From: Streptomyces toyocaensis
GTDB taxonomy: Bacteria; Actinomycetota; Actinomycetes; Streptomycetales; Streptomycetaceae
NCBI RefSeq assembly: GCF_000725125.1
Contig: NZ_JFCB01000045.1
Coordinates: 1 to 44,028, forward strand
Direction of reading: 5' to 3'
DNA: 44,028 bases
Shown here: one piece after another, positions 23,263 to 30,462 of the stretch
How positions within the stretch are numbered: the first letter of the stretch is position 1
Layout of the letters: each line of letters opens with the position of its first letter
Notes under the pieces: generated by a model
Database searches by the model: none
The model's input: only the letters and a program-made list of their open reading frames with translations
Told to the model about the DNA's origin: nothing
Program-made: the position numbers and the translations under genes

Positions 23263-23701
23263 CCGTGATCCGGAAGACCGGGTGGTCGGGGGCGATGCGG
23301 CGCAGTTCGTCGTCGGAGGAGGCGGGGCCGACCCCCTTGAAGAAGACCCCGACCTCCGCCTTCCACCGCCCGAGGTAGGCGCGCAGCAGCGGCGGCTTGT
23401 CGTCGTCGGCGACCTCGGTGGCGGTGAAGGCCTCGACGCTCCTGCCGAGGCGCAGCTCGCCGCCGCCGGCCGCGCGCATGTTGTGGGTCCACTGGACGTG
23501 GCCGCGCGGTGCCACGAGGTACCGCTCGCCGTCGACGATGAGGAGGTTGACCGGGGTCGTCCGCCACTGGCCGCTCCTGCGGCCGCGGACGGCGAGGACG
23601 CGGGAGCCCCAGACGCTCAGTCCGCGGCCGGTCAGCCAGGCGACGAGCCGGTTGAGGACGTTGACGGTGAACCAGCCGGGCTTCTGGACGTGCGTGGACA
23701 T
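23252..23701 (-). CDS. Nitroreductase family deazaflavin (F420)-dependent oxidoreductase
   Basis: 149 aa from ATG at 23701; longer in-frame readings run through the operator array and are not credible. The Ddn/split-barrel family features are VNVLNRLVAWLTGRGLSVWG, VLAVRGRRSGQWRTTPVNLL (the GRxSGxxRxTPV phosphate-binding segment for F420), GERYLVAPRGHVQWTHNMRA and the C-terminal VGVFFKGVGPASSDDELRRI plus HPVFRITV. It is a small F420H2-dependent reductase of quinones or aromatics. It is divergent from the TetR gene across about 225 bases packed with repeat operators, so the TetR protein is the likely repressor. Confidence 0.92.
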   Translation of the reverse strand: MSTHVQKPGWFTVNVLNRLVAWLTGRGLSVWGSRVLAVRGRRSGQWRTTPVNLLIVDGERYLVAPRGHVQWTHNMRAAGGGELRLGRSVEAFTATEVADDDKPPLLRAYLGRWKAEVGVFFKGVGPASSDDELRRIAPDHPVFRITVRS

Positions 23702-23729
23702 GGGGCCCCCGTAGGTGTGGATGTTCGGC

Positions 23730-23902
23730 GCTCGCATGGGTGAGCACCGGTTCACTGCGAGATCAACGCTCACATTTGTGAGCAGTGCTCTCGCTCGTGG
23801 TGCCAGTCTGCCCGAGGTGGGCGTTCTGAAGCAAGAGCAGTGCTCGCGTTTGTTGGCGCTGCTCGCAAACGTGTTCGTCGCTCGCGTTTGTGTGCGGTGC
23901 TC
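23730..23902. promoter_or_regulatory. Array of TetR-type operator repeats between reductase and TetR genes
   Basis: Three 23-bp direct repeats with the consensus GCTCGCGTTTGTGnGCGnTG followed by CTC start at 23768, 23842 and 23880. The copy at 23768 holds a perfect dyad, GCTCACA-TT-TGTGAGC. A degenerate copy begins at 23730 (GCTCGCATGGGTGAGC), and an inverted half-element GCTCGCAAAC lies at 23861-23870. GAGCAGTGCTC, itself a 5-1-5 palindrome, occurs twice (23780-23790 and 23835-23845). The array fills most of the gap between the two divergent starts. Confidence 0.7.
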
Positions 23903-23925
23903 TGCTCCGTGGAACACTTCCTCCC

Positions 23926-24663
23926 ATGAGCAGCACACACGGCGCCCGTGCCCGGGCCAGGATCGAAGTGACGGCGGCCATCAAGGAAGAGGCCCGCAGA
24001 CAACTGGCGGAGGAAGGTGCCGTCAAGCTCTCCCTGCGGGCCGTCGCCCGCGAGCTCGGCATGGCCTCCTCCGCGCTCTACCGCTACTTCCCGAGCCGCG
24101 ACGACCTGCTCACCGCCCTCATCATCGACGCCTACGAGTCCCTCGGCGAGGCGGCCGAAGCGGCCCGTGACGCGGCCGCCGGCGTCGGGCCCGTGCACCG
24201 CTGGACCGCCGTGTGCGAGGGCGTGCGCGCCTGGGCGCTCGGGCATCCGCACGAGTACGCGCTCATCTACGGCACGCCGGTGCCCGGCTACAGCGCGCCC
24301 GACACGACCGTCCCGGCCGCCGGACGCGCCGCCGCCGTCTTCATCGGCATCCTGCGTGACGCGGAGCGGGGCCTCGGCCTCGCCCAACCCCCGCTGCCGT
24401 CCGAGCTGAGGCCCGAGGCCGTGCGGATGGCCGCCGACATCGCCCCCGATCTGCCGCCCGAGGTGGTGGCGACCATGGTCGCCGCCTGGGCCCAGCTGTT
24501 CGGACTGATCGGGTTCGAGCTCTTCGGCCAGTTCAACCGGGTCGTGGAGGACCGCGACACGTTCTTCCGCCACGCGGCCGGGCAACTGGCGCACACGGTG
24601 GGTCTGGTCTTTCCGCAGCCGGGTCCCGCGACCCGCCCGGGCGCACCCGCCGTCCGGTCGTAG
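23926..24663 (+). CDS. TetR/AcrR family transcriptional regulator
   Basis: 245 aa from ATG at 23926. The N-terminal HTH is RARIEVTAAIKEEARRQLAE then LSLRAVARELGMASSALYRY followed by FPSRDDLLTALI, the standard TetR DNA-binding domain with an xxLYRYFPSRDDL recognition helix. The C-terminal domain (WAQLFGLIGFELFGQFN, residues about 185-205) resembles the TetR_C_13/WHG-type ligand domain. It is divergent from the F420-dependent reductase gene and is preceded by the repeated operator array. It probably represses both itself and that reductase. Confidence 0.93.
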   Translation: MSSTHGARARARIEVTAAIKEEARRQLAEEGAVKLSLRAVARELGMASSALYRYFPSRDDLLTALIIDAYESLGEAAEAARDAAAGVGPVHRWTAVCEGVRAWALGHPHEYALIYGTPVPGYSAPDTTVPAAGRAAAVFIGILRDAERGLGLAQPPLPSELRPEAVRMAADIAPDLPPEVVATMVAAWAQLFGLIGFELFGQFNRVVEDRDTFFRHAAGQLAHTVGLVFPQPGPATRPGAPAVRS

Positions 24664-24680
24664 AGGGCCGGGCGGCCGGG

Positions 24681-24700
24681 CGTACTCCACGGGGAGTACG
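24681..24700. promoter_or_regulatory. Perfect inverted repeat upstream of the two-component operon
   Basis: CGTACTCC-ACGG-GGAGTACG is a perfect 8-bp inverted repeat centred about 68 bases upstream of the kinase ATG. Its position suits autoregulation by the NarL-type response regulator encoded downstream. It could alternatively act as a terminator for the TetR gene, whose stop is 18 bases upstream. Confidence 0.55.
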
Positions 24701-24758
24701 TCTGATCGCCACGCCCGGCTGACGCCGCCCGGGGCCCGCGGCGTCTAGCGTGGCGGAC

Positions 24759-26072
24759 ATGGACGAGCAGCGTGGACGCGCCGGCGGACCGCCGGGCCGG
24801 TGGCGCCGCGGACGGCCGCCCCGGTCGTGGTGGCACGGCCCGCCCGGGTGGAGCCGCTGGGCCGACGCACGCGACGACGCCCGCGGGGGCGACGAGGCCG
24901 GCGGGGACGACGTCGGGGGTGCCGGGAGCCCGCGCCCCCGGTGGCCCTGGCCGTCCACGGTGCTGCTCACGGCGTTCGTGCTGGTCGGTACCACCTTCGC
25001 GGCCCACGCCCAGGAGGGCGAGCGGGTCGCCCTCGACCCCTTCGGGTGGGTCCTGCTGGTCGTGGCGGGCGCGGGCCTGTTGTGGCGGACGCGCCATCCC
25101 GTCCTCGTGGTGTGCGGCACCGTGGCGGCCGTCCTGCTCTACGCGGCGGCCGGCTACCCCTACGGGCCGGTGTTCCTCACCGTCGTCGTGGCCTGCTTCG
25201 GCGCCGTCGTCTCGGGACACCGGCGAGCGGCCTGGCTCGCGATGGCGGCGCTCTGGACGGGACACGTGCTGATCGCCCACGTCCTGTACCGCCGGCTGCC
25301 GCCGTCCGGTGACGGGGCCGCCTCGTGGAACCAGGCGATCGTGATCGCCACCTGGCTGGTGGCGCTCGTGGCCGTCTCGGAGCTGGCCCGGATCCGCCGT
25401 GAGCAAGGGGCGCGGGAGCGGGCCGAGCGGGCTCAGGCGGCGCGGCGGCGAGCTGACGAGGAGCGGCTGCGGATCGCCCGGGAACTGCACGACGTGCTCG
25501 CGCACAGCATCTCCGTCATCAACGTGCAGGCGGGCGTCGGCCTCGCGCTGCTGGACAGCGACCCGGAGCAGGCGCGCACCGCGCTGACCACGATCAAGGG
25601 CAAGAGCAAGGAGGCGCTCGGGGAGGTGCGTCAGGTGCTCGACACGCTCCGTGCGCCCGGCGCCGCGCCGCCCCGCGCTCCCGCACCCGGTCTGGACCGT
25701 CTGCTGGAACTGGTCGAGCAGGCCGCGAGCGCGGGACTCACCGTCACGGTCCGGGGGGAGCCACCGCGGCTGCCGCCCGGCGCGGACCTGGCCGCGTTCC
25801 GGATCGTCCAGGAGGCCCTCACCAATGTCGTACGGCACTCGGCTTCACGGGAGGCGCGCGTGTACCTGGACCAGGACGAGGGGCGGCTGCGGCTGCGCGT
25901 CGACGACGACGGGCCCGCCACCGGGGCGGACGCGGGAGGCAGCGGGAACGGTCTCGCCGGGATGCGGGAGCGGGCCGCCGCGCTGGACGGCACCATCGAG
26001 GCGGGCCCGCGCCCCGGCGGCGGGTTCCGGGTGCTGGCCGTACTTCCGATCGAGCCGGAGGAGGACCGGTGA
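24759..26072 (+). CDS. Sensor histidine kinase (HisKA_3, DesK/NarX type)
   Basis: 437 aa from ATG at 24759. A TAGCGT -10-like element at 24746-24751 and the lack of a ribosome binding site suggest leaderless translation. GTG at 24750 is the alternative. After a disordered Gly/Arg-rich N terminus come about five membrane helices (STVLLTAFVLVGTTF through IVIATWLVALVAVSEL), a coiled-coil linker, the phosphoacceptor helix ERLRIARELHDVLAHSISVI with His244, and a HATPase_c domain: FRIVQEALTNVVRHS (N box), DDDGPATGADAG and GNGLAGMRERAAAL. The membrane-embedded sensor has no large extracellular domain, so it may sense the membrane itself. It overlaps the response regulator gene (GTGA). Confidence 0.93.
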   Translation: MDEQRGRAGGPPGRWRRGRPPRSWWHGPPGWSRWADARDDARGGDEAGGDDVGGAGSPRPRWPWPSTVLLTAFVLVGTTFAAHAQEGERVALDPFGWVLLVVAGAGLLWRTRHPVLVVCGTVAAVLLYAAAGYPYGPVFLTVVVACFGAVVSGHRRAAWLAMAALWTGHVLIAHVLYRRLPPSGDGAASWNQAIVIATWLVALVAVSELARIRREQGARERAERAQAARRRADEERLRIARELHDVLAHSISVINVQAGVGLALLDSDPEQARTALTTIKGKSKEALGEVRQVLDTLRAPGAAPPRAPAPGLDRLLELVEQAASAGLTVTVRGEPPRLPPGADLAAFRIVQEALTNVVRHSASREARVYLDQDEGRLRLRVDDDGPATGADAGGSGNGLAGMRERAAALDGTIEAGPRPGGGFRVLAVLPIEPEEDR

Positions 26073-26734
26073 TCCGCGTACTGCTCGCCGACGACCAGGC
26101 ACTGGTCCGGGCGGGTTTCCGCGCGCTGCTGGACGCGCAGCCGGACATCGAGGTGACGGGGGAGGCGTCCGACGGCGAGGAGGCCGTGCGCCTGATCCGC
26201 GAACTGCGGCCCGAGGTGGTGCTGATGGACATCCGCATGCCCGCGCTCGACGGCCTCGCCGCCACCCGCCGCGTGACGCGCGACGCGGAACTGGGGGACG
26301 TGAAGGTGGTCATGCTCACCACCTTCGAGCTGGACGAGTACGTCTTCGAGGCGATCCGCTCGGGAGCCTCGGGTTTCCTGGTCAAGGACACGGAGCCGGA
26401 GGAACTGCTGCGCGCGGTGCGGGCGGTGGTCGGCGGTGACGCGCTGCTGTCGCCCGGGGTGACCCGGCGGCTGATCGCCGAGTTCGCGGCCCGTTCCAAG
26501 GAACCCGCCGCCGCCCATGCCCTGGCCGGGCTCACCGAGCGGGAGCGGGAGGTCATGGCACTGGTCGGGATCGGCCTGTCCAACGAGGAGATCGCCCGCC
26601 GCCTGGTCGTCAGCCCGCTCACCGCAAAGACCCATGTCAGCCGCGCCATGGTGAAACTGGGTGCCCGCGACCGGGCCCAACTGGTCGTCCTGGCCTATGA
26701 GTCGGGGCTGGTGCGGCCGGGCTGGCTCGGCTGA
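26069..26734 (+). CDS. NarL/LuxR family response regulator
   Basis: 221 aa from GTG at 26069, overlapping the kinase stop. The receiver domain includes VLLADDQALVRAGFRALL, EVVLMDIRMPALDGLAATRR with phosphoacceptor Asp54, VVMLTTFELDEYVFEAIRSG and FLVKDTEPEELLRAVR (conserved Lys). The C-terminal LuxR HTH is LTEREREVMALVGIGLSNEE followed by IARRLVVSPLTAKTHVSRAM. It forms a two-component system with the upstream kinase. The target genes are unknown and no ABC transporter is adjacent, unlike many operons of this class. Its 3' end overlaps the convergent DUF6332-like gene by 40 bases. Confidence 0.95.
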   Translation: MIRVLLADDQALVRAGFRALLDAQPDIEVTGEASDGEEAVRLIRELRPEVVLMDIRMPALDGLAATRRVTRDAELGDVKVVMLTTFELDEYVFEAIRSGASGFLVKDTEPEELLRAVRAVVGGDALLSPGVTRRLIAEFAARSKEPAAAHALAGLTEREREVMALVGIGLSNEEIARRLVVSPLTAKTHVSRAMVKLGARDRAQLVVLAYESGLVRPGWLG

Positions 26735-26976
26735 ACCCGTCGGAAGCGGACCAGTACGGCGACCGTGCGGACGACGAACAGGTCCGCGGCGAGCACCCGT
26801 CCGCCGCGGACCGAGGCCGCCTCGACGACGTCCGGCAGTTCGAAGAGCAGCGCCGGCCCCGCGACGGCGCCCAGGACCACGGCCGCCGCGAAGAACGCGC
26901 TGCACAGCGCGTATCCGGTCTCGACGGTGACCGCGTCTCGCTCGGCCTGGGTCCGGTGTCCCCCGCGTCCCGTCAC
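26695..26976 (-). CDS. Small DUF6332-like membrane protein
   Basis: 93 aa from 26976. RTQAERDAVTVETGYALCSA followed by a hydrophobic helix FFAAAVVLGAVAGPALLFEL closely matches the QAERDAMTVEIGYAL start of the Streptomyces DUF6332 family as I recall it. A second helix is expected but is disturbed here (ASVRGGRVLAADLFVVRTVA), and the last 13 codons overlap the response regulator gene antisense. The C-terminal half may therefore be shortened or frame-altered. Function unknown; a small inner-membrane protein. Confidence 0.7.
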   Translation of the reverse strand: MTGRGGHRTQAERDAVTVETGYALCSAFFAAAVVLGAVAGPALLFELPDVVEAASVRGGRVLAADLFVVRTVAVLVRFRRVQPSQPGRTSPDS

Positions 26977-27027
26977 ACCCGCCCCCCGCGTTCACTCGAT
27001 GCCACTGCCTCCTGGAGTCACACAGGC

Positions 27028-27062
27028 GTGCGCCCGGCGGGCAAGCAACCCGCCGGGCGCAC
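27028..27062 (-). terminator. Strong terminator after the SDR gene
   Basis: GTGCGCCCGGCGGG (27028-27041) pairs perfectly with CCCGCCGGGCGCAC (27049-27062), a 14-bp stem with a 7-base loop. It sits 38 bases downstream of the SDR stop on the minus strand. Confidence 0.8.
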
Positions 27063-27100
27063 GGACGGGCCACGGGCCGTCCTCGCCCGGGTCCGCGGAC

Positions 27101-27979
27101 CTACGGCAGCGGGGTCCCGCCCGTCGCGTTGACGATCTCCGCGGTGATGTACGACGCCTCCTGGGAGGCGAGGAAGACGTACGCCGGGGCCATCTCGGAC
27201 GGCTGGGCCGGCCGTCCGATGGGCGCCTGTTTGCCGAACTCCGTGGTGTCCGGCAGCGTCGCCGGGATCAGCGGCGTCCACACGGGGCCCGGTGCGACGG
27301 CGTTGACCCGGATCCCCCGGTCGATGACCATCTGCGCCAGCCCCTGGGTGAACGTGACGATGGCACCCTTCGTGGTCGCGTAGTCCAGCAGGTGCGGACT
27401 GGGCTTGTACGCCTGCACGGAAGCCGAGTTGATGATGCTGCCGCCCTCCCGCATGTGCGGCAGGGCCATCTTGCACAGCCAGAACATGCCGTACAGATTG
27501 GTCCGCAGCACGCGGTCGAACTGCTCGGTGGAGATCGCCTCGATCCCGTCGGGCTGCGACATCTGGTACGCCGCGTTGTTCACCAGGATGTCGATCCGGC
27601 CGAACTCCGACACCGCGCGGTCGATCAGCGCCCGGCAGTTCTCCTCCTCGCGTACGTCGCAGGCGACGGGCACGGCGCGCCGGCCGGCCTCCTCCACCCA
27701 CCGCGCCGTCTCGGCGGCGTCGTCCTTCTCGCTCTCCAGGTAGGTGAAGACCACGTCGGCGCCCTCCCGGGCGAACGCGAGGGCTACCGCCCGGCCGATT
27801 CCCGAGTCCCCACCGGTGATCACGGCCGTGCGGTCCGTCAGCCGGCCACTGCCCCGGTAGGAGTCCTCGCCGTGGTCCGGCGGCGGGTCCATGGGGCCGG
27901 TCCAGCCGGGATGCGGCTGGTCCTGGGAGGGGAAGTCGGGGGTCGGATGCTGATCGACGGGGTTGCGCTGTTCGGTCAC
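27101..27979 (-). CDS. SDR family oxidoreductase (YdaD/YhdF general-stress type)
   Basis: 292 aa from GTG at 27979 with GGGAGAG upstream. An N-terminal Pro-rich extension (PDFPSQDQPHPGWTGPMDPP) followed by GRLTDRTAVITGGDSGIGRA is characteristic of the long SDR subgroup resembling Bacillus general-stress proteins. NAD(P) motif TGGDSGIG, VNNAAYQ, catalytic SASVQAYKPSPHLLDYATTK (Ser, Tyr-x3-Lys) and NAVAPGPVWTPLIPA are all intact. It is probably an NADP-dependent alcohol/aldehyde oxidoreductase induced by stress. It is a single gene with its own terminator. Confidence 0.93.
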   Translation of the reverse strand: MTEQRNPVDQHPTPDFPSQDQPHPGWTGPMDPPPDHGEDSYRGSGRLTDRTAVITGGDSGIGRAVALAFAREGADVVFTYLESEKDDAAETARWVEEAGRRAVPVACDVREEENCRALIDRAVSEFGRIDILVNNAAYQMSQPDGIEAISTEQFDRVLRTNLYGMFWLCKMALPHMREGGSIINSASVQAYKPSPHLLDYATTKGAIVTFTQGLAQMVIDRGIRVNAVAPGPVWTPLIPATLPDTTEFGKQAPIGRPAQPSEMAPAYVFLASQEASYITAEIVNATGGTPLP

Positions 27980-28129
27980 GATCTCTCCCTTGTCCGTGGT
28001 GGGGGGCGGTCACGCGGTCGGCGCCGCCGGCGGCGATGACCGGCGGGCGCCGACGCCCGGGTACCCCGGCACCGCACGTCCGATCCGGTTCACCGCGCGG
28101 CCACCCGGACGGCCGGGGCCCTCACGGCA

Positions 28130-29326
28130 TCAGCCGTGCGTGTGGCGGGTCGCGAAGCCGATGACGGTGGCCACCGCGGCCAGCACCGCCACGCTGGTCA
28201 GTGCTGCCGGGAGGCTGAACCAGTCCGCCATGAAGCCGATCGCGGGCGGGCCGAGGAGCATGCCGCCGTAGCCCAGCGTGGAAGCGGTCGCCACACCGCT
28301 GGGGCCCGCGAGGGCGCCCGCCCGTTCGACGGCCACCGGGAAGAGGTTGGCGAGACCGAGGCCGGTGACGGCGTAGCCGAGCAGGGCCGCCCACAGGGAC
28401 GGGGCGAGCGCCCCGAGCAGCATCCCGGCCGCCGCGGTGGAGCCGCCCGCGAGGACGGTACGCGTCCGGCCCAGCCGTTCGAGGAGCGTCGTACCGCTGA
28501 GCCGCCCGATCGTCATGGCGAGAGCGAAGAGGGAGTAACCCACCGCGGCCGCGCCGGGCGAGGCGTCGAGGTCCTCCTCGAGATGGAGCGCCCCCCAGTC
28601 GGCCAGTGCCCCTTCGCCGTAAGCGGTGCACAGCGCGATGAGCCCGAAGACGATCACAAGAGCGCGGGTGCGCCGGTCCGTCCGGCGCGGGGCCGACCGC
28701 TCGGGCCGTCCGCCGTCCGCCGGGGTGAGCGGCTCGCACCGCATCAGGGCCCGTCCCGCGACCGCGGTCACCAGCAGCCCGGCGACGGCGAGTCCCCACA
28801 GGTGCCGGGCCGGCGACAGCGAACCGGCGACCAGCGCGCCCAGCCCGGCCCCGATCATGCCGCCGAGGCTGAACGCGGCGTGGAAGCTGGGCATGACGGG
28901 CCGCCCCAGCGCGGCCACCAGATCGACGGCGGCGCTGTTGAAGGCGACGTTGATCCCCCCGTAGGCCGCGCCGAACAGCAGGAGCACGGCGCCGAGCGCG
29001 GCGGCGGAGTGGGTCAGTGGAGGCAGGCCCACGCTGAGACAGAGGACCACCGCGCAGACCACGGTGACGAGGTGGTTGCCGTACCGGCGGCAGAGCCGGC
29101 CGGTGAGCGTCATGGTGACGACGGCCCCGGCGGAGACGCCGAGCAGGGCGAGGCCCAGGGTGCTCGGGGAGGCACCGGTCTGCTCCTTGATGGCCGGGAT
29201 GCGTACGACCCAGCCGGCGAAGACGAAGCCGTCGAGGGCGAAGAAGGCGGTCAGGGCGAGACGGAGGCGGACGAGGTCGGTACCCGGCACAGCGCTGTGC
29301 GTACGGGTTTTGTTTATTAGCGGCAC
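28130..29326 (-). CDS. MFS transporter
   Basis: 398 aa from GTG at 29326, chosen because promoter elements place transcription start right at this codon. The GTG at 29290 is an alternative, and the longest frame (to 29485) would include the promoter. About 12 membrane helices are predictable, for example LALTAFFALDGFVFAGWVVR, the LTGRLCRRYG loop (motif A position), GAAYGGINVAFNSAAVDLVA, HAAFSLGGMIGAGLGALVAG, ALVIVFGLIALCTAYGEGAL and SLWAALLGYAVTGLGLANLF. It resembles the fucose permease/YbjJ-like MFS group. The substrate is unknown. The first codons include rare AT-rich triplets (CTA ATA AAC AAA). Confidence 0.9.
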   Translation of the reverse strand: MPLINKTRTHSAVPGTDLVRLRLALTAFFALDGFVFAGWVVRIPAIKEQTGASPSTLGLALLGVSAGAVVTMTLTGRLCRRYGNHLVTVVCAVVLCLSVGLPPLTHSAAALGAVLLLFGAAYGGINVAFNSAAVDLVAALGRPVMPSFHAAFSLGGMIGAGLGALVAGSLSPARHLWGLAVAGLLVTAVAGRALMRCEPLTPADGGRPERSAPRRTDRRTRALVIVFGLIALCTAYGEGALADWGALHLEEDLDASPGAAAVGYSLFALAMTIGRLSGTTLLERLGRTRTVLAGGSTAAAGMLLGALAPSLWAALLGYAVTGLGLANLFPVAVERAGALAGPSGVATASTLGYGGMLLGPPAIGFMADWFSLPAALTSVAVLAAVATVIGFATRHTHG

Positions 29327-29333
29327 AAAAGGC

Positions 29334-29362
29334 AGGCTAGGTGGCGATCGGACCGGGGGCAA
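29334..29362 (-). promoter_or_regulatory. Leaderless promoter of the MFS gene
   Basis: On the minus strand TTGCCC (29362-29357), 17 bases, then TAGCCT (29339-29334) puts transcription start at about 29327, immediately at the GTG of the MFS gene. No ribosome binding site is present, which agrees with a leaderless message. Confidence 0.55.
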
Positions 29363-29552
29363 GGGAGTCGCGGGGTGGGCGGGGGCGGCGGGCGCACGGT
29401 CCGGTGCCGCCGCGAGGGTGGAGGGATTAACCCGTGTGAACGTCCCGGATGGTGGGACCGGGTGGCATGACTGAGCGTGGATCATGCCGGAGATCGGGAC
29501 GTCCGTGCTGACGAGAAGTCAGCTGCCCGGCCTCCAGCGGAAGGACTCTCAA

Positions 29553-30344
29553 ATGCGCTCTGCCCGCATGGTGCTCGCCACTGCGACGGCCACGGCGGCC
29601 CTCGCCATCGCCGCGCCGGTGGCCTACGCCGACCACGCCGGGGACGGTAACGACGCCTCTTCCTACAGCAAGGAGCAGGACAAGGAGAGCAAGAGCGACA
29701 AGGAAGACAAGTACGGCAAGCCGCACGGCGGGATGCACACCGGCGGTGGCGCCCTGGCCGCCGTGGGCGAGAAGGACTGGGAGAAGGAGGGCAAGGAGGA
29801 CAAGAAGGAGGAGGAGTACGGCAAGCCGCACGGCGGGATGCACACCGGCGGTGGTGCCCTGGCCGCCGTGGGCGAGAAGGACTGGGAGAAGGAGGGCAAG
29901 GAGGACAAGAAGGAGGAGGAGTACGGCAAGCCGCACGGTGGGATGCACACCGGCGGTGGTGCCCTGGCCGCCGTGGGCGAGAAGGACTGGGAGAAGGAGG
30001 GCAAGGAGGACAAGAAGGAGGAGGAGTACGGCAAGCCGCACGGTGGGATGCACACCGGCGGTGGCGCCCTGGCCGCCGTGAACGAGGAGGACTGGGGGAC
30101 CGCCAAGGACCCGAAGTACGACCCCGAGACCTACAAGGACAAGGGCGAGTCGCACAGCGAGGACTCCTACGGCGGCAAGCAGGACAAGGAGTGGAAGCAC
30201 GAGAAGCCGCGCGGCGGCATGCACACCGGCGGCGGCGGGCTCGCCGAGCCCGGTGTCACCGCGGGCGGTCTGGCCGCACTCGCGGTCCTCGGCACCGGTG
30301 CCTACGCGCTGCGCCGCAAGAAGGCCACCGGGAACGTGGCCTGA
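29553..30344 (+). CDS. Secreted tandem-repeat surface protein with sorting-signal-like C terminus
   Basis: 263 aa from ATG at 29553 (GGAAGGA upstream). The signal peptide is MRSARMVLATATATAALAIA then APVAYA, cleaved after residue 26. A hydrophilic Lys/Glu/Asp segment leads to nearly identical 35-residue repeats beginning at residues 54, 89, 124 and 159. Each repeat joins YGKPHGGMHTGGGALAAVGE to KDWEKEGKEDKKEEE. A degenerate fifth unit (KPRGGMHTGGGGLAEPG) runs into the C terminus: LAEPG at 230-234, a hydrophobic helix VTAGGLAALAVLGTGAYAL, then RRKKATGNVA. That order (pentapeptide, helix, basic tail) is the layout of a cell-wall sorting signal, and a class F sortase gene follows about 120 bases downstream. 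Function is unknown; the His and Asp/Glu content might bind metal (inference). Confidence 0.88.
   Translation: MRSARMVLATATATAALAIAAPVAYADHAGDGNDASSYSKEQDKESKSDKEDKYGKPHGGMHTGGGALAAVGEKDWEKEGKEDKKEEEYGKPHGGMHTGGGALAAVGEKDWEKEGKEDKKEEEYGKPHGGMHTGGGALAAVGEKDWEKEGKEDKKEEEYGKPHGGMHTGGGALAAVNEEDWGTAKDPKYDPETYKDKGESHSEDSYGGKQDKEWKHEKPRGGMHTGGGGLAEPGVTAGGLAALAVLGTGAYALRRKKATGNVA
29712..30096 (+). repeat. 105-bp in-frame tandem repeats within the surface protein gene
   Basis: Units start at TAC codons at 29712, 29817, 29922 and 30027, each exactly 105 bases, with a partial fourth. Copies differ only by a few silent GGC/GGT changes. Near identity at the DNA level indicates recent duplication or ongoing gene conversion, so copy number probably varies between strains. 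Confidence 0.95.
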
Positions 30345-30462
30345 GCCATGCCCGGCGTCATAGCGGCCGGGGCCGTCGCACGCGCCGCGCGCGTCATGAC
30401 GGCCCCGCTCGCTCTTCCGTGTGCCTTGCCCCCTGCCGTGCCCGAATGAGGTGGTTCCCCCG

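Noticed and set aside
23702..23925. The repeats before the TetR gene as a short CRISPR-like array
   Set aside because: The copies are imperfect, unevenly spaced and palindromic, have no unique spacers of constant length and no cas genes nearby; an operator array explains them better.
28017..28054. A 9-bp inverted repeat GTCGGCGCC/GGCGCCGAC as terminator of the MFS gene
   Set aside because: The 20-base loop and the 75-base distance from the stop make it weak; such short GC stems arise by chance here.
29484..29552. Upstream in-frame ATG of the repeat protein gene
   Set aside because: The ATG at 29553 has a good ribosome binding site and begins a canonical signal peptide; the extension would bury the signal peptide.
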